This document shows, piece after piece, positions 53,984-61,289 of a DNA stretch of 64,000 nucleotides. Within the stretch, counting starts at the first letter, position 1; every line of letters starts with the position of its first letter. The notes under the pieces were generated by a model that saw nothing but the letters and a program-made list of their open reading frames with translations, was not told the origin of the DNA and did not search any database. The DNA comes from Pseudolysobacter antarcticus (GTDB taxonomy: Bacteria; Pseudomonadota; Gammaproteobacteria; Xanthomonadales; Rhodanobacteraceae): positions 1,612,001 through 1,676,000 of the forward strand of contig NZ_CP035704.1 of the NCBI RefSeq assembly GCF_004168365.1. The letters run 5' to 3'. The translations under genes and the position numbers were made by a program.

Positions 53984-55015
53984 ATGACCATTAGGCGCTT
54001 CCTCGTACTCTTGGTCTTGCTCTTCCTATGGGGGCCGATGACGTTAGCCAGGGCAGGCTGGGTCTTTGCATCGCGAGATATGGGGTATGACCTAAGCTCC
54101 GTGCGGGTGGACGCCGCTCGCAACGTCATCTATGTGGCGGCGCCGTTGAGCAACCGCGTGCTCGTGGTAGACATGGCGACCCTAGGACTCGTGCGGGAGA
54201 TCTACGTGGGCTTTCATCCTAATGGCATCGACCTTAGTTCGGACGGGACGATGCTATACGCTGCGTTAAATGCAGCAGGCTCCGTCGGTACATATAACCT
54301 AGACACGGGTGTTCAGCATGAAATCGACATCAGCGTCGCTTTAGGAAGCGCGTATACCTGGGATGTGGCTGAAGCAATTCCGGGAGTAGTATTCGTGTCT
54401 GCCCGACAGGGAGGTTCCGCAGGGCCTCCTGTCGTGCGCGTGGTCGTCGCTACGCAGGCGACATCAACCGTCGCAAACGGTCACTCAGTAGGCGATACGC
54501 CAAACTTCGGTAAGGACCCTGTCAGACAAGTACTGTACGTCCCTACGAGTGGAGGGGGACTAATGAAGCTCGATGTTTCGTTACCGAATGCGCCTATCGT
54601 CTACCAGGCACCTCAGTATCTTTATAGTAGCGGGGCAAGTACCGCAATCAGCCCGAATGGCGAGCGTCTTGTGCTCAGCGATGGTGAAGTGTTGAGAGCC
54701 ACCGAGCTCACGGAAGATGGGGCCGTAGGGAAGGGGGTTGCGCTCTTCAGTGACGACGGAAATCAAATCATCTCAACCATTGGTCCGCAGATTATGGTCA
54801 ATCGCTATGACGCGCGCACGCTTGACCTGATCGAGAGCATTCAAACGCCGTGCCGCCTTCCCAACCCCTCGAATTCGCCTTTTCCAATTTCGCCAATCGC
54901 CATTCAGGTGCTGCCAAATAATTACGGTTGGGTAATCATAGGAGGTCCCACAATCTGTTTGATCCACCTCGCGGACGGATTGTTTCAGTCAGGATTCGAA
55001 ATACCAAGCCATTAG
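53984..55015 (+). CDS. Secreted YncE-like beta-propeller protein 3
   Basis: A 343-residue paralogue of the two preceding proteins. The start at 53984 (MTIRRFLVLLVLLFLWGPMT) gives a clean signal peptide; an earlier in-frame ATG at 53924 would overlap the previous gene and add 20 residues. Blade motifs are VRVDAARNVIYVAAPLSNRV, HPNGIDLSSDGTMLYAALNA and VAEAIPGVVFVSARQGG. The C terminus is ADGLFQSGFEIPSH, so the tail motif is followed by four extra residues. It is the last gene of the operon and converges on a lipase gene. Confidence 0.85.
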   Translation: MTIRRFLVLLVLLFLWGPMTLARAGWVFASRDMGYDLSSVRVDAARNVIYVAAPLSNRVLVVDMATLGLVREIYVGFHPNGIDLSSDGTMLYAALNAAGSVGTYNLDTGVQHEIDISVALGSAYTWDVAEAIPGVVFVSARQGGSAGPPVVRVVVATQATSTVANGHSVGDTPNFGKDPVRQVLYVPTSGGGLMKLDVSLPNAPIVYQAPQYLYSSGASTAISPNGERLVLSDGEVLRATELTEDGAVGKGVALFSDDGNQIISTIGPQIMVNRYDARTLDLIESIQTPCRLPNPSNSPFPISPIAIQVLPNNYGWVIIGGPTICLIHLADGLFQSGFEIPSH

Positions 55016-55122
55016 CAAATTTCCGTGGGATTACTGGTGGCGAGTTTCGGTCTCGATTTACCCAAATGCCGAATATTTTTACACGTGGCGCAAGTTAATC
55101 GCCACGACAGAATCCGGCATTT

Positions 55123-55152
55123 CAATCGCAATCGCAATCGCAATCGCAATCG
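55123..55152. repeat. Hexanucleotide tandem repeat (CAATCG)5
   Basis: Five exact copies of CAATCG lie between the stops of the convergent propeller and lipase genes, outside coding sequence. Repeats like this can change copy number by slippage. Confidence 0.9.
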
Positions 55153-55169
55153 CATTTGGAGGAGGTTCC

Positions 55170-56012
55170 TTAATTCTTTCCAAGCACGCAAGGTATCGAG
55201 GCAAGGTTCACGCCCCGCGTTGTTGTGAAATCCAACATAGCTGCATAGCAATAGGCATGATGATTGCAAAAAATGTCGAACTTAATTTGCGCCTGGGCCG
55301 TTGACGAGGTTATCCAGGTAGAGCTTGGAAGCGCCTGGAATCCGAACAAGAGTGGTACAGTCAATGGAATGTGCGGGACGATGTCTCGGCTGTAATTGTA
55401 GACCATGTAATTGGCGGTTCCAACGAGAGTGTCCACAGCTTTCGCGTAGTCGGCATCACCCGGTCTTGGCGAGGCAAAAAGAGAACCGAAAACAGTGAAT
55501 TTTCCATTGCCAATGCGCGCTAAGTCTTCCATCAGATAAGTGCCTATCGCGGCGCCCAAGCTGTGTCCAACTACGGTGATGGTTGATCCATCTGGCAACG
55601 CCGACGCAATTCCTTGGGCCGCCGTAACTTTTGTCGACAAATACTGCATCGATTCATAGATCGAATAAAATCCTTGCTCGACTTTTCCAACCAGTGGTCC
55701 ATCGACGAGAACCGCGTCAAGGTTTTCGATCCATTCAACGATTTTCTCGGTCCCTCGCACGACTGCGATGTAATTCGTTGGGTGGCTCACTGAAGAGGCA
55801 AGAAAGCCGTAGTAAAGCCGTTGGCCAAGTCCGATCTTCTGGCCACCGAACACTGCATCCAGGCCAGTCAAATAGCCCACCAGATTCCATCCGCCACCCA
55901 TGCGCGCATCAGGCGGTGGATTCAGTACCTGAAGATTGGGATCTAGCATGTCCTCAGCGTACATAGCTAGCAACGCAAATTGTGCTGCTTGTTCATCGTT
56001 GATTCTCGTCAT
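55170..56012 (-). CDS. Class 3 (alpha/beta-hydrolase) lipase
   Basis: A 280-residue lipase of the fungal-type class 3 family (PF01764-like). The nucleophile elbow is ITVVGHSLGAAIGTYL (serine near residue 149), preceded by YIAVVRGTEKIVEWIENLDA, which supplies the oxyanion region. The sequence ASPRPGDADYAKAV follows the usual 'G.PRVGD' motif, and YSRDIVPHIP contains the catalytic aspartate region; a C-terminal histidine (CNHHAYCYAA) can complete the triad. No signal peptide is seen, so it is cytoplasmic or exported by another path. It lies on the same strand as a patatin-like gene 245 bases upstream. Substrate unknown. Confidence 0.9.
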   Translation of the reverse strand: MTRINDEQAAQFALLAMYAEDMLDPNLQVLNPPPDARMGGGWNLVGYLTGLDAVFGGQKIGLGQRLYYGFLASSVSHPTNYIAVVRGTEKIVEWIENLDAVLVDGPLVGKVEQGFYSIYESMQYLSTKVTAAQGIASALPDGSTITVVGHSLGAAIGTYLMEDLARIGNGKFTVFGSLFASPRPGDADYAKAVDTLVGTANYMVYNYSRDIVPHIPLTVPLLFGFQALPSSTWITSSTAQAQIKFDIFCNHHAYCYAAMLDFTTTRGVNLASIPCVLGKN

Positions 56013-56257
56013 AAACCCTCCAAAGTAAGATCAATGCAATCCCAAAAACATGCTATCTATTTCCTCCGCACTTCATTTATTTATCCGATCCAATTCTTAT
56101 TCGGGAGTAAATGCCCATCGAGCAATATTAGTTAGTAGAAAACCAAGCGCTATTCACCTTCGAGCTGCGCACTCATCGCTACCTTCGCCGCTATTGATCT
56201 TCGTGCTAGTTACCGGCCTGTAGTTGAGTGCCTTCGATCTATGCTTGCGATGGGGAT

Positions 56258-59053
56258 TTACGCTAGGATATTACCTATCGAGTGAATCGCTGTGCTCGCA
56301 TCAGCGGTCTGATGCTGCACCTGCGACGGACTTGACGACATTGGCACTCCTACCTCCTTGAGTGCGTCACGAGCAATGGCCCATCCGAGTTCGCGATAGG
56401 CCTCAACTTGCGTTTCGTCGAAGAACTGATCGGCTGTGGTCTCGTTCGGAAAGTCCGGATTGAGTCGCTGATACGTCCGCACGTCCTCCGGGACCGACTT
56501 AATCGGTGTCGCCTGCAAGTAGAGGAGCCAACCAGCCTCGGCAACTGCACCGCCAATGTGGGGATACCCGATGCGTGCGATAGCAAATCCTCGATCCGCA
56601 AAGGGCGGATTGACGTTGTGCGACGGTCGCTTCGGCCGGATGTCATCGATGGAGTAGTTCGTATCGAAGTCGAATCCAACCCCGAAATCAACGCGCACCT
56701 TCTCCACCAAGTTACCTAGGTCCTCCATCTGGAATTCCACATCAGCGCCCGCTGAGACGATTACGATCAACTTACACCGCCTCCGGATGAGTTCATAGGC
56801 GCCGAGGTTTTCGAAGTGGCCGCCGTCACACAATTCGATGAACAGGGCCTCTTCGTTCGATCCGCGACCGAACAATCCCCCTTGAATTCCAGGACGGATG
56901 AAATTGGGGGTTCGTCGTTTCTGGTCCGAATTGCCGGACTTCGCGAGCCATTTTGGATTCACGAACCAGCATCCGAGCCGTGCCTGAACCAGAAACATTA
57001 GAAACGCTACTAGGCGATTGCGGGTGATACCTCGTCCGTCGCAGCCAGAGTCCGGATTCACTGCGGCCGCGGAAACTGCCATCGCGGTCGCGAGGGTGAG
57101 CGTGCCGTGCGCGAATTTTTCGGTCGCCGCCAACCCGGTTGCGTCACTTCCGCAATACTTCGGAGTCAGGATGAAATTGTCGCCTCCGCGCCCGCGGAAG
57201 CGGTCTTTCCTGGCATCGACGAGAATCGCGTTAGTGTTGAAAATGGGATAAAGACTCTTCGGCTTGCGGCCTTTTGCAGGCCAAAGTTCGGAAAGAAGCC
57301 CATTAGGTTTTTCCTTCAAAGCGGAAGACCCGGATATTTGCGGTATTGCTGCCGCCCCCACCTTGATGTAATCCCGTTCCGCTTGATCCGCCAGATCCCA
57401 CTGGTTTTGTTCAACATCTTGCGGATCCGGCAAGAAGCTCTCCATTAGGCGGTCGCGATACATGCGACCGAGATTAAACAGGTTGAGATTTGTGAACCAC
57501 ATGAACGCGAAAAGCACCAAAGCCGTGGCCGCGATATACACGGCTTTCCATATCCAATCCCCGCCCTGGGAGAAGATCAGGCCGGCAAGCCAATAAGCAG
57601 AAAGCGCCATCCCGAGAAGTAGGATGACGATGGACGCATAGACGCGCAATTCGCCACTGATGCCGGACACCGCGGTCTGCTTGCCGCGACCGAGTGTCGC
57701 TTGGTAGGCCGCTCCAGCGATGCCCAGTAAATCAGTTATTGGAATAGTCAACCGCCCCACCGATTGAAGCGCGAAATAGATCCAGGGCAATACGCACACT
57801 ACCGTCACCACGATGCACGCCGCGAGTAACGCGCCAAGTTTCTGTTGAAGGCGCACCCTGATACGGTAAGGCCATACGTCATCGTGCTCCGTGATGACCC
57901 ATCCTAGGATCGCTCCGTTCAGGAGTGCGAGCACGACGAGTGGCACGGCGACGGGGAACAACACGTTGAGCGACGGACACCACGAAAGGGACGACCAGCC
58001 AAGCGCGGCCAACGCCAGACCAATGCTGATGGCACCGTATCCGATCTGCGCCATGCGCCGTCGACTGGCGAGATATGTAGCGAAACTGTAGTTCAGCGCG
58101 AGCGCGAGCAATGTTGTCGCCATGGAAGAGACGGTCCAGAAGCGAAGTTGCCCTCCTGAATCGGTCGAGCTAGCGCCTGCCTGCCAGATCCCTAAGGCGT
58201 AGGGCACTATCGCGAAGAGCACTAGGAGTGAGAAATATAGCGCCACGCTTACTAACGCGCCACGCGCGGCGACTCCGACCAATGAAAGCGTGCCGATCCC
58301 GCTCGGCTGCAGGTAGTTGCCGTGTTGCCTGATGAAATCAAACCAATTGAATTTCTGCGTGTTGCCGCCTTTGATCTCGCGCACACCCCGGCCTTCGTGC
58401 CCGAGCTGATCTGCCCAATTATCCGGATGCCGTGCGCGGAGCCATTGGATTGCTGCGCCGAGATAGCCGCCCCCCGACACGGTCGAGAGGTAGTGGAATT
58501 TCTCCAGCACTTCCGAATGTATGAGGGCCTGTACCACCCCCAAGGCAAACGAAGCCGAACGAATTCCCCCGCCCGATAGTGCAAGGCCAATGGCCTCGCC
58601 AGGCTTGACACCGAGGTCGGCATTTTCCTTCTCAAGGACGGCGGCCATGTCGATGTCCTCGAAGCCATTTCCGCTGCGAACGCGTGCACCGGTATATTTT
58701 GAGTTACCTCGTCGGTCTGATGAAGTGATCGGCATCGACGCATCGTCGTACTGCGCCCGAATTTTCGCGCGTTGCCAGGGGCCACCAACATGCGTGCGCG
58801 CGGCCTCCCAGCCACTATGCAAATCCTGCAGTTCCGAGAGCGTGGGATCGCGCTCCAGTAAGTGATTTAGCGCAATGACTTTGGAAATCTCATCGATCTC
58901 GTGGTTGCCTCCGCAAAGCAATTGAAAGTGACCCTGGACATGCAGCACCAAAAGTATCGGACGGCTATCTGCAAACGCATGTGAGCATACAAAAGCAGGA
59001 ATTTTCATGGCTACTATGCCTTCTGATTCCTTTTTGGTAGGTTTTTTCGACAT
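56258..59053 (-). CDS. Large patatin-like phospholipase with membrane domain
   Basis: A 931-residue protein. Residues 1-130 are a soluble N-terminal region with no family I recognise. The patatin domain starts near 150 with the glycine-rich oxyanion loop IGLALSGGGIRSASFALGVV, then YLSTVSGGGYLGAAIQWL, where the serine is in V-S-G-G-G rather than the usual GxSxG, as in a known patatin branch. About eight membrane helices (about 265-530) are inserted in the middle. The catalytic aspartate is in ELCDGGHFENLGAYELIRRR near residue 765. It would cleave acyl chains from lipids at a membrane. It stands beside a class 3 lipase on the same strand. Confidence 0.88.
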   Translation of the reverse strand: MSKKPTKKESEGIVAMKIPAFVCSHAFADSRPILLVLHVQGHFQLLCGGNHEIDEISKVIALNHLLERDPTLSELQDLHSGWEAARTHVGGPWQRAKIRAQYDDASMPITSSDRRGNSKYTGARVRSGNGFEDIDMAAVLEKENADLGVKPGEAIGLALSGGGIRSASFALGVVQALIHSEVLEKFHYLSTVSGGGYLGAAIQWLRARHPDNWADQLGHEGRGVREIKGGNTQKFNWFDFIRQHGNYLQPSGIGTLSLVGVAARGALVSVALYFSLLVLFAIVPYALGIWQAGASSTDSGGQLRFWTVSSMATTLLALALNYSFATYLASRRRMAQIGYGAISIGLALAALGWSSLSWCPSLNVLFPVAVPLVVLALLNGAILGWVITEHDDVWPYRIRVRLQQKLGALLAACIVVTVVCVLPWIYFALQSVGRLTIPITDLLGIAGAAYQATLGRGKQTAVSGISGELRVYASIVILLLGMALSAYWLAGLIFSQGGDWIWKAVYIAATALVLFAFMWFTNLNLFNLGRMYRDRLMESFLPDPQDVEQNQWDLADQAERDYIKVGAAAIPQISGSSALKEKPNGLLSELWPAKGRKPKSLYPIFNTNAILVDARKDRFRGRGGDNFILTPKYCGSDATGLAATEKFAHGTLTLATAMAVSAAAVNPDSGCDGRGITRNRLVAFLMFLVQARLGCWFVNPKWLAKSGNSDQKRRTPNFIRPGIQGGLFGRGSNEEALFIELCDGGHFENLGAYELIRRRCKLIVIVSAGADVEFQMEDLGNLVEKVRVDFGVGFDFDTNYSIDDIRPKRPSHNVNPPFADRGFAIARIGYPHIGGAVAEAGWLLYLQATPIKSVPEDVRTYQRLNPDFPNETTADQFFDETQVEAYRELGWAIARDALKEVGVPMSSSPSQVQHQTADASTAIHSIGNILA

Positions 59054-59133
59054 TGGGAGCGAAATTGCCTCATACGATAAGGGAGCAAACAGCCCGACGG
59101 ACCTGCACGTGTGTTTGACCGCGTGTGGGGTGT

Positions 59134-59175
59134 GGTTTAAGAGAAGGGAGTAGCGAAGGGGCCACTTGTCTCACC
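59134..59175. repeat. Intergenic 42-base repeat, copy A
   Basis: GGTTTAAGAGAAGGGAGTAG and the following bases to GTCTCACC match the segment at 60547-60588 in 34 of 42 positions without gaps. Weaker similarity continues for about 60 bases (GCATAGCGCTGAGTATCCGA here against GGCTATGCGCAGTTGATAGA there). It lies upstream of the patatin gene. Confidence 0.65.
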
Positions 59176-59261
59176 CTCGGTGGGAAATCATCAGCGCAGA
59201 CGCATAGCGCTGAGTATCCGATGTCCCCACGTCAATCTGCCGTTGGAGAATTCACTCTATG

Positions 59262-60047
59262 CTAGCTATGCGTAGAGAGTCGGGTTACAAATACTGGCTG
59301 CAGATTATCTTTGGTCGGTTTCTTCCATAGCGGCCTATTGAATCTGTCACAGGTAACCACCTCATCTGAAAAAATCTGATTGGCCAAGTCGCAGGATACT
59401 TGAATAAAAGGAAAGTCTGATTCGCACGTCTCATCTTGAGAGATGTAGTTCTCGACATAGACCTCTACCGATTTTGCGGTGGCACGATTAATAGGGGAGT
59501 TTGATCGTATTTCAATTTTACTATTCACATAGGTTGGGCAAGCATTAACATGTCCTTTGCCCATAGCGCTTGGCACCGACAGAGATGTCATCTTGGCTTT
59601 GGTATCAATTGCCCACGGTCCTGAGAGTATTATGGGCAACTTACGTAATTCTTCACTTATGCTATCTGTTGGGTTTAAGGTTTTTACTGCAAGAAGAATG
59701 TCGGTAGGCTTTTGCGAATCCTCGTAAAGTTTACGGATTTTCTCTTTAGCCATTGCAGGCGAAGTAATCGACGGATTGAAAGGTAAGTTGACTAGCAGAA
59801 TGCTATTTGTTTCACTTATGTAAGCCACATCTGTCGCGACAGCCCAGTTTGTCGAAACTAGAAGCGCAACGACAAGGAGTCCCGTTATTAGAACTACGAT
59901 AACGCCCTCTACTGACGCGCCAAAGAACTGAAATTTCCCTGGCTGTGCGGACAAATCTTGTCTAAAAGATTTATTAAAAATAAGCGCGAATAGCACAGCG
60001 ACAAGACATATTCCAAAAATGACTGCTGCACCATAGTTTACATACAT
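59262..60047 (-). CDS. Membrane-anchored protein of unknown function, AT-rich
   Basis: A 261-residue protein with two N-terminal membrane helices (AAVIFGICLVAVLFALIFN and VEGVIVVLITGLLVVALLVS) and a soluble domain of about 185 residues outside. The soluble part has no family I recognise; it contains four cysteines (ACPTYV, ETCESDF, VSCDLAN, VTCDRFN) that could form disulfides, which would place it in the periplasm. The ATG at 60047 has GAGGAGG at good spacing. By eye the codons are much richer in A and T than in the flanking genes, suggesting recent transfer. It is flanked on both sides by copies of a 42-base repeat. Confidence 0.8.
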   Translation of the reverse strand: MYVNYGAAVIFGICLVAVLFALIFNKSFRQDLSAQPGKFQFFGASVEGVIVVLITGLLVVALLVSTNWAVATDVAYISETNSILLVNLPFNPSITSPAMAKEKIRKLYEDSQKPTDILLAVKTLNPTDSISEELRKLPIILSGPWAIDTKAKMTSLSVPSAMGKGHVNACPTYVNSKIEIRSNSPINRATAKSVEVYVENYISQDETCESDFPFIQVSCDLANQIFSDEVVTCDRFNRPLWKKPTKDNLQPVFVTRLSTHS

Positions 60048-60692
60048 GCCAAACCTCCTCAATTGAAACGCTACTGGCTAAAGCTTTTACCGAATTTCCG
60101 GCGAAAACATTACCTATAATTCCTCCGCAATGCTGGCGGACAGCGGGGATTGGTTCGAAGAGAACAATAATCGTGCATCTATGCTATTCCGGTTGAAGTG
60201 AAAATTATAAGTATCTATGCCGATATTGACTCGCATCATAGTGTCGATGAATGTAGCAATCTAGCCGCCGGGACGTCGCGAGCAGTCTAGTGATATGCAT
60301 GTCTGTCGCCGCAGTCTAAAAATGAGCTATAAAATAACTCATGGCGGGCAGCGCGGTAAACCGCATTGTCCGCATTGTCCGCACTTTGGGCCACTTTCTT
60401 CGATTCGTTCGGGAATAGTCAGCTCACTCGAACCTCGTAAGGTGGTCCAATTTCAGGACAGCAGCGACGTTGGTGTGCTCCTCAAACAAAAATTGATCTT
60501 AGTGCCACGACACCTCTGAAGACGCGTTTTCACTCACGCAGGCCGCGGTTTAAGATAAGGGTGTAGGCAAGGTGCGCTTTGTCTCACCTGCATCTAACCA
60601 AAACAGCGCGTGGAAGAGTATTAGCCTCTGTGGCTATGCGCAGTTGATAGATGCCCGCTGGATTGCGAGCGGAGAAAGCTTGCTTTAGCGAA
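60048..60692. other. Long intergenic region with repeat copy B
   Basis: 645 bases. It contains the second copy of the 42-base repeat (60547-60588), two direct copies of CCGCATTGT (60361-60378) and the 13-mer GCAGTCTAAAAAT (60311-60323), which recurs at 61254-61266 upstream of the helicase gene. Short reading frames are present but none is convincing. Confidence 0.5.
60547..60588. repeat. Intergenic 42-base repeat, copy B
   Basis: The partner of the segment at 59134-59175 (34 of 42 identical). On the minus strand it follows the gene at 60693 and precedes the gene at 59262; copy A follows that gene and precedes the patatin gene. The pair therefore brackets one gene. Confidence 0.65.
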
Positions 60693-61001
60693 TCACGCCG
60701 GCAGGGCCGCGCGATACACGGCAATCGGACTTGTACGATTAGACGTGATGGTGCCAGCTGGCAGGGGACGAATGGTCCCATCGCGTGCCGTCTTTAGGAT
60801 CGCTTCCAGCGCCGGACTGGCGACAGGGATAATCACTTCAAAACTGCAGGCACAGGTCAGCACAATTCGCGATCGACTAGTTCTGCCGTCGCGTTGCAAA
60901 ACCGGATGTGTGCAATTCCGATGAGTAAATCTCACATCTCGCAATGCAGTGTGATTGTCATCGTTCTTGCCCTTGCCGAAAAACCCGATTGCGATGGCCA
61001 T
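60693..61001 (-). CDS. Hypothetical 102-residue protein
   Basis: A small protein of unknown family. The ATG is preceded by TTGAGGAGAACGCT, a strong ribosome-binding site, which is the main reason to believe it. It contains two close cysteines (LTCACSFEVIIP) and a further cysteine upstream (HRNCTHPV), and the C-terminal part is strand-like. There is no signal peptide or membrane helix. It is divergent from the helicase gene, with 288 bases between them. Confidence 0.65.
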   Translation of the reverse strand: MAIAIGFFGKGKNDDNHTALRDVRFTHRNCTHPVLQRDGRTSRSRIVLTCACSFEVIIPVASPALEAILKTARDGTIRPLPAGTITSNRTSPIAVYRAALPA

Positions 61002-61185
61002 AGCGTTCTCCTCAATCCTGTTTAGACTCGGCCTGAGCGGAGTCGTTGGAACATTCTGTCGTCGATATATGCAGAACAGCTCAGCGATCCATCGCCGGCC
61101 TCATGCTTCCTATGCGGCGGGCTTATCTGCACGGCTAGTTTGCGGCTGCCTCACTCATCCGGATATGGACACCGTCTGAATGTCG

Positions 61186-61249
61186 TGTAGGAAATTTCCT
61201 ACATCGTCATCGCTGTGCAGGCATGTCTTGATGTCTCATGATTTGAGAC
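61186..61249. promoter_or_regulatory. Palindromic operator candidates upstream of the helicase operon
   Basis: TGTAGGAAATTTCCTACA (61186-61203) is a perfect 18-base palindrome with no spacer. A second inverted repeat, GTCTCA-TGATT-TGAGAC (61233-61249), follows 30 bases later. Both lie between divergent genes, 41 to 104 bases before the start of the helicase gene, and suit dimeric repressors. Neither matches the LexA boxes I know from this order. Confidence 0.6.
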
Positions 61250-61289
61250 GCAAGCAGTCTAAAAATAGTCTCCGTACTCGGAGCCCTGC

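Noticed and set aside
55123-55152. CRISPR-like repeat
   Set aside because: The repeat unit is six bases with no spacers and no cas genes nearby.
60295-60519. Short plus-strand frame of 74 residues in the long intergenic region
   Set aside because: No ribosome-binding site, low-complexity CPHCPH from a small DNA repeat, and it runs into the 42-base repeat region without any family resemblance.
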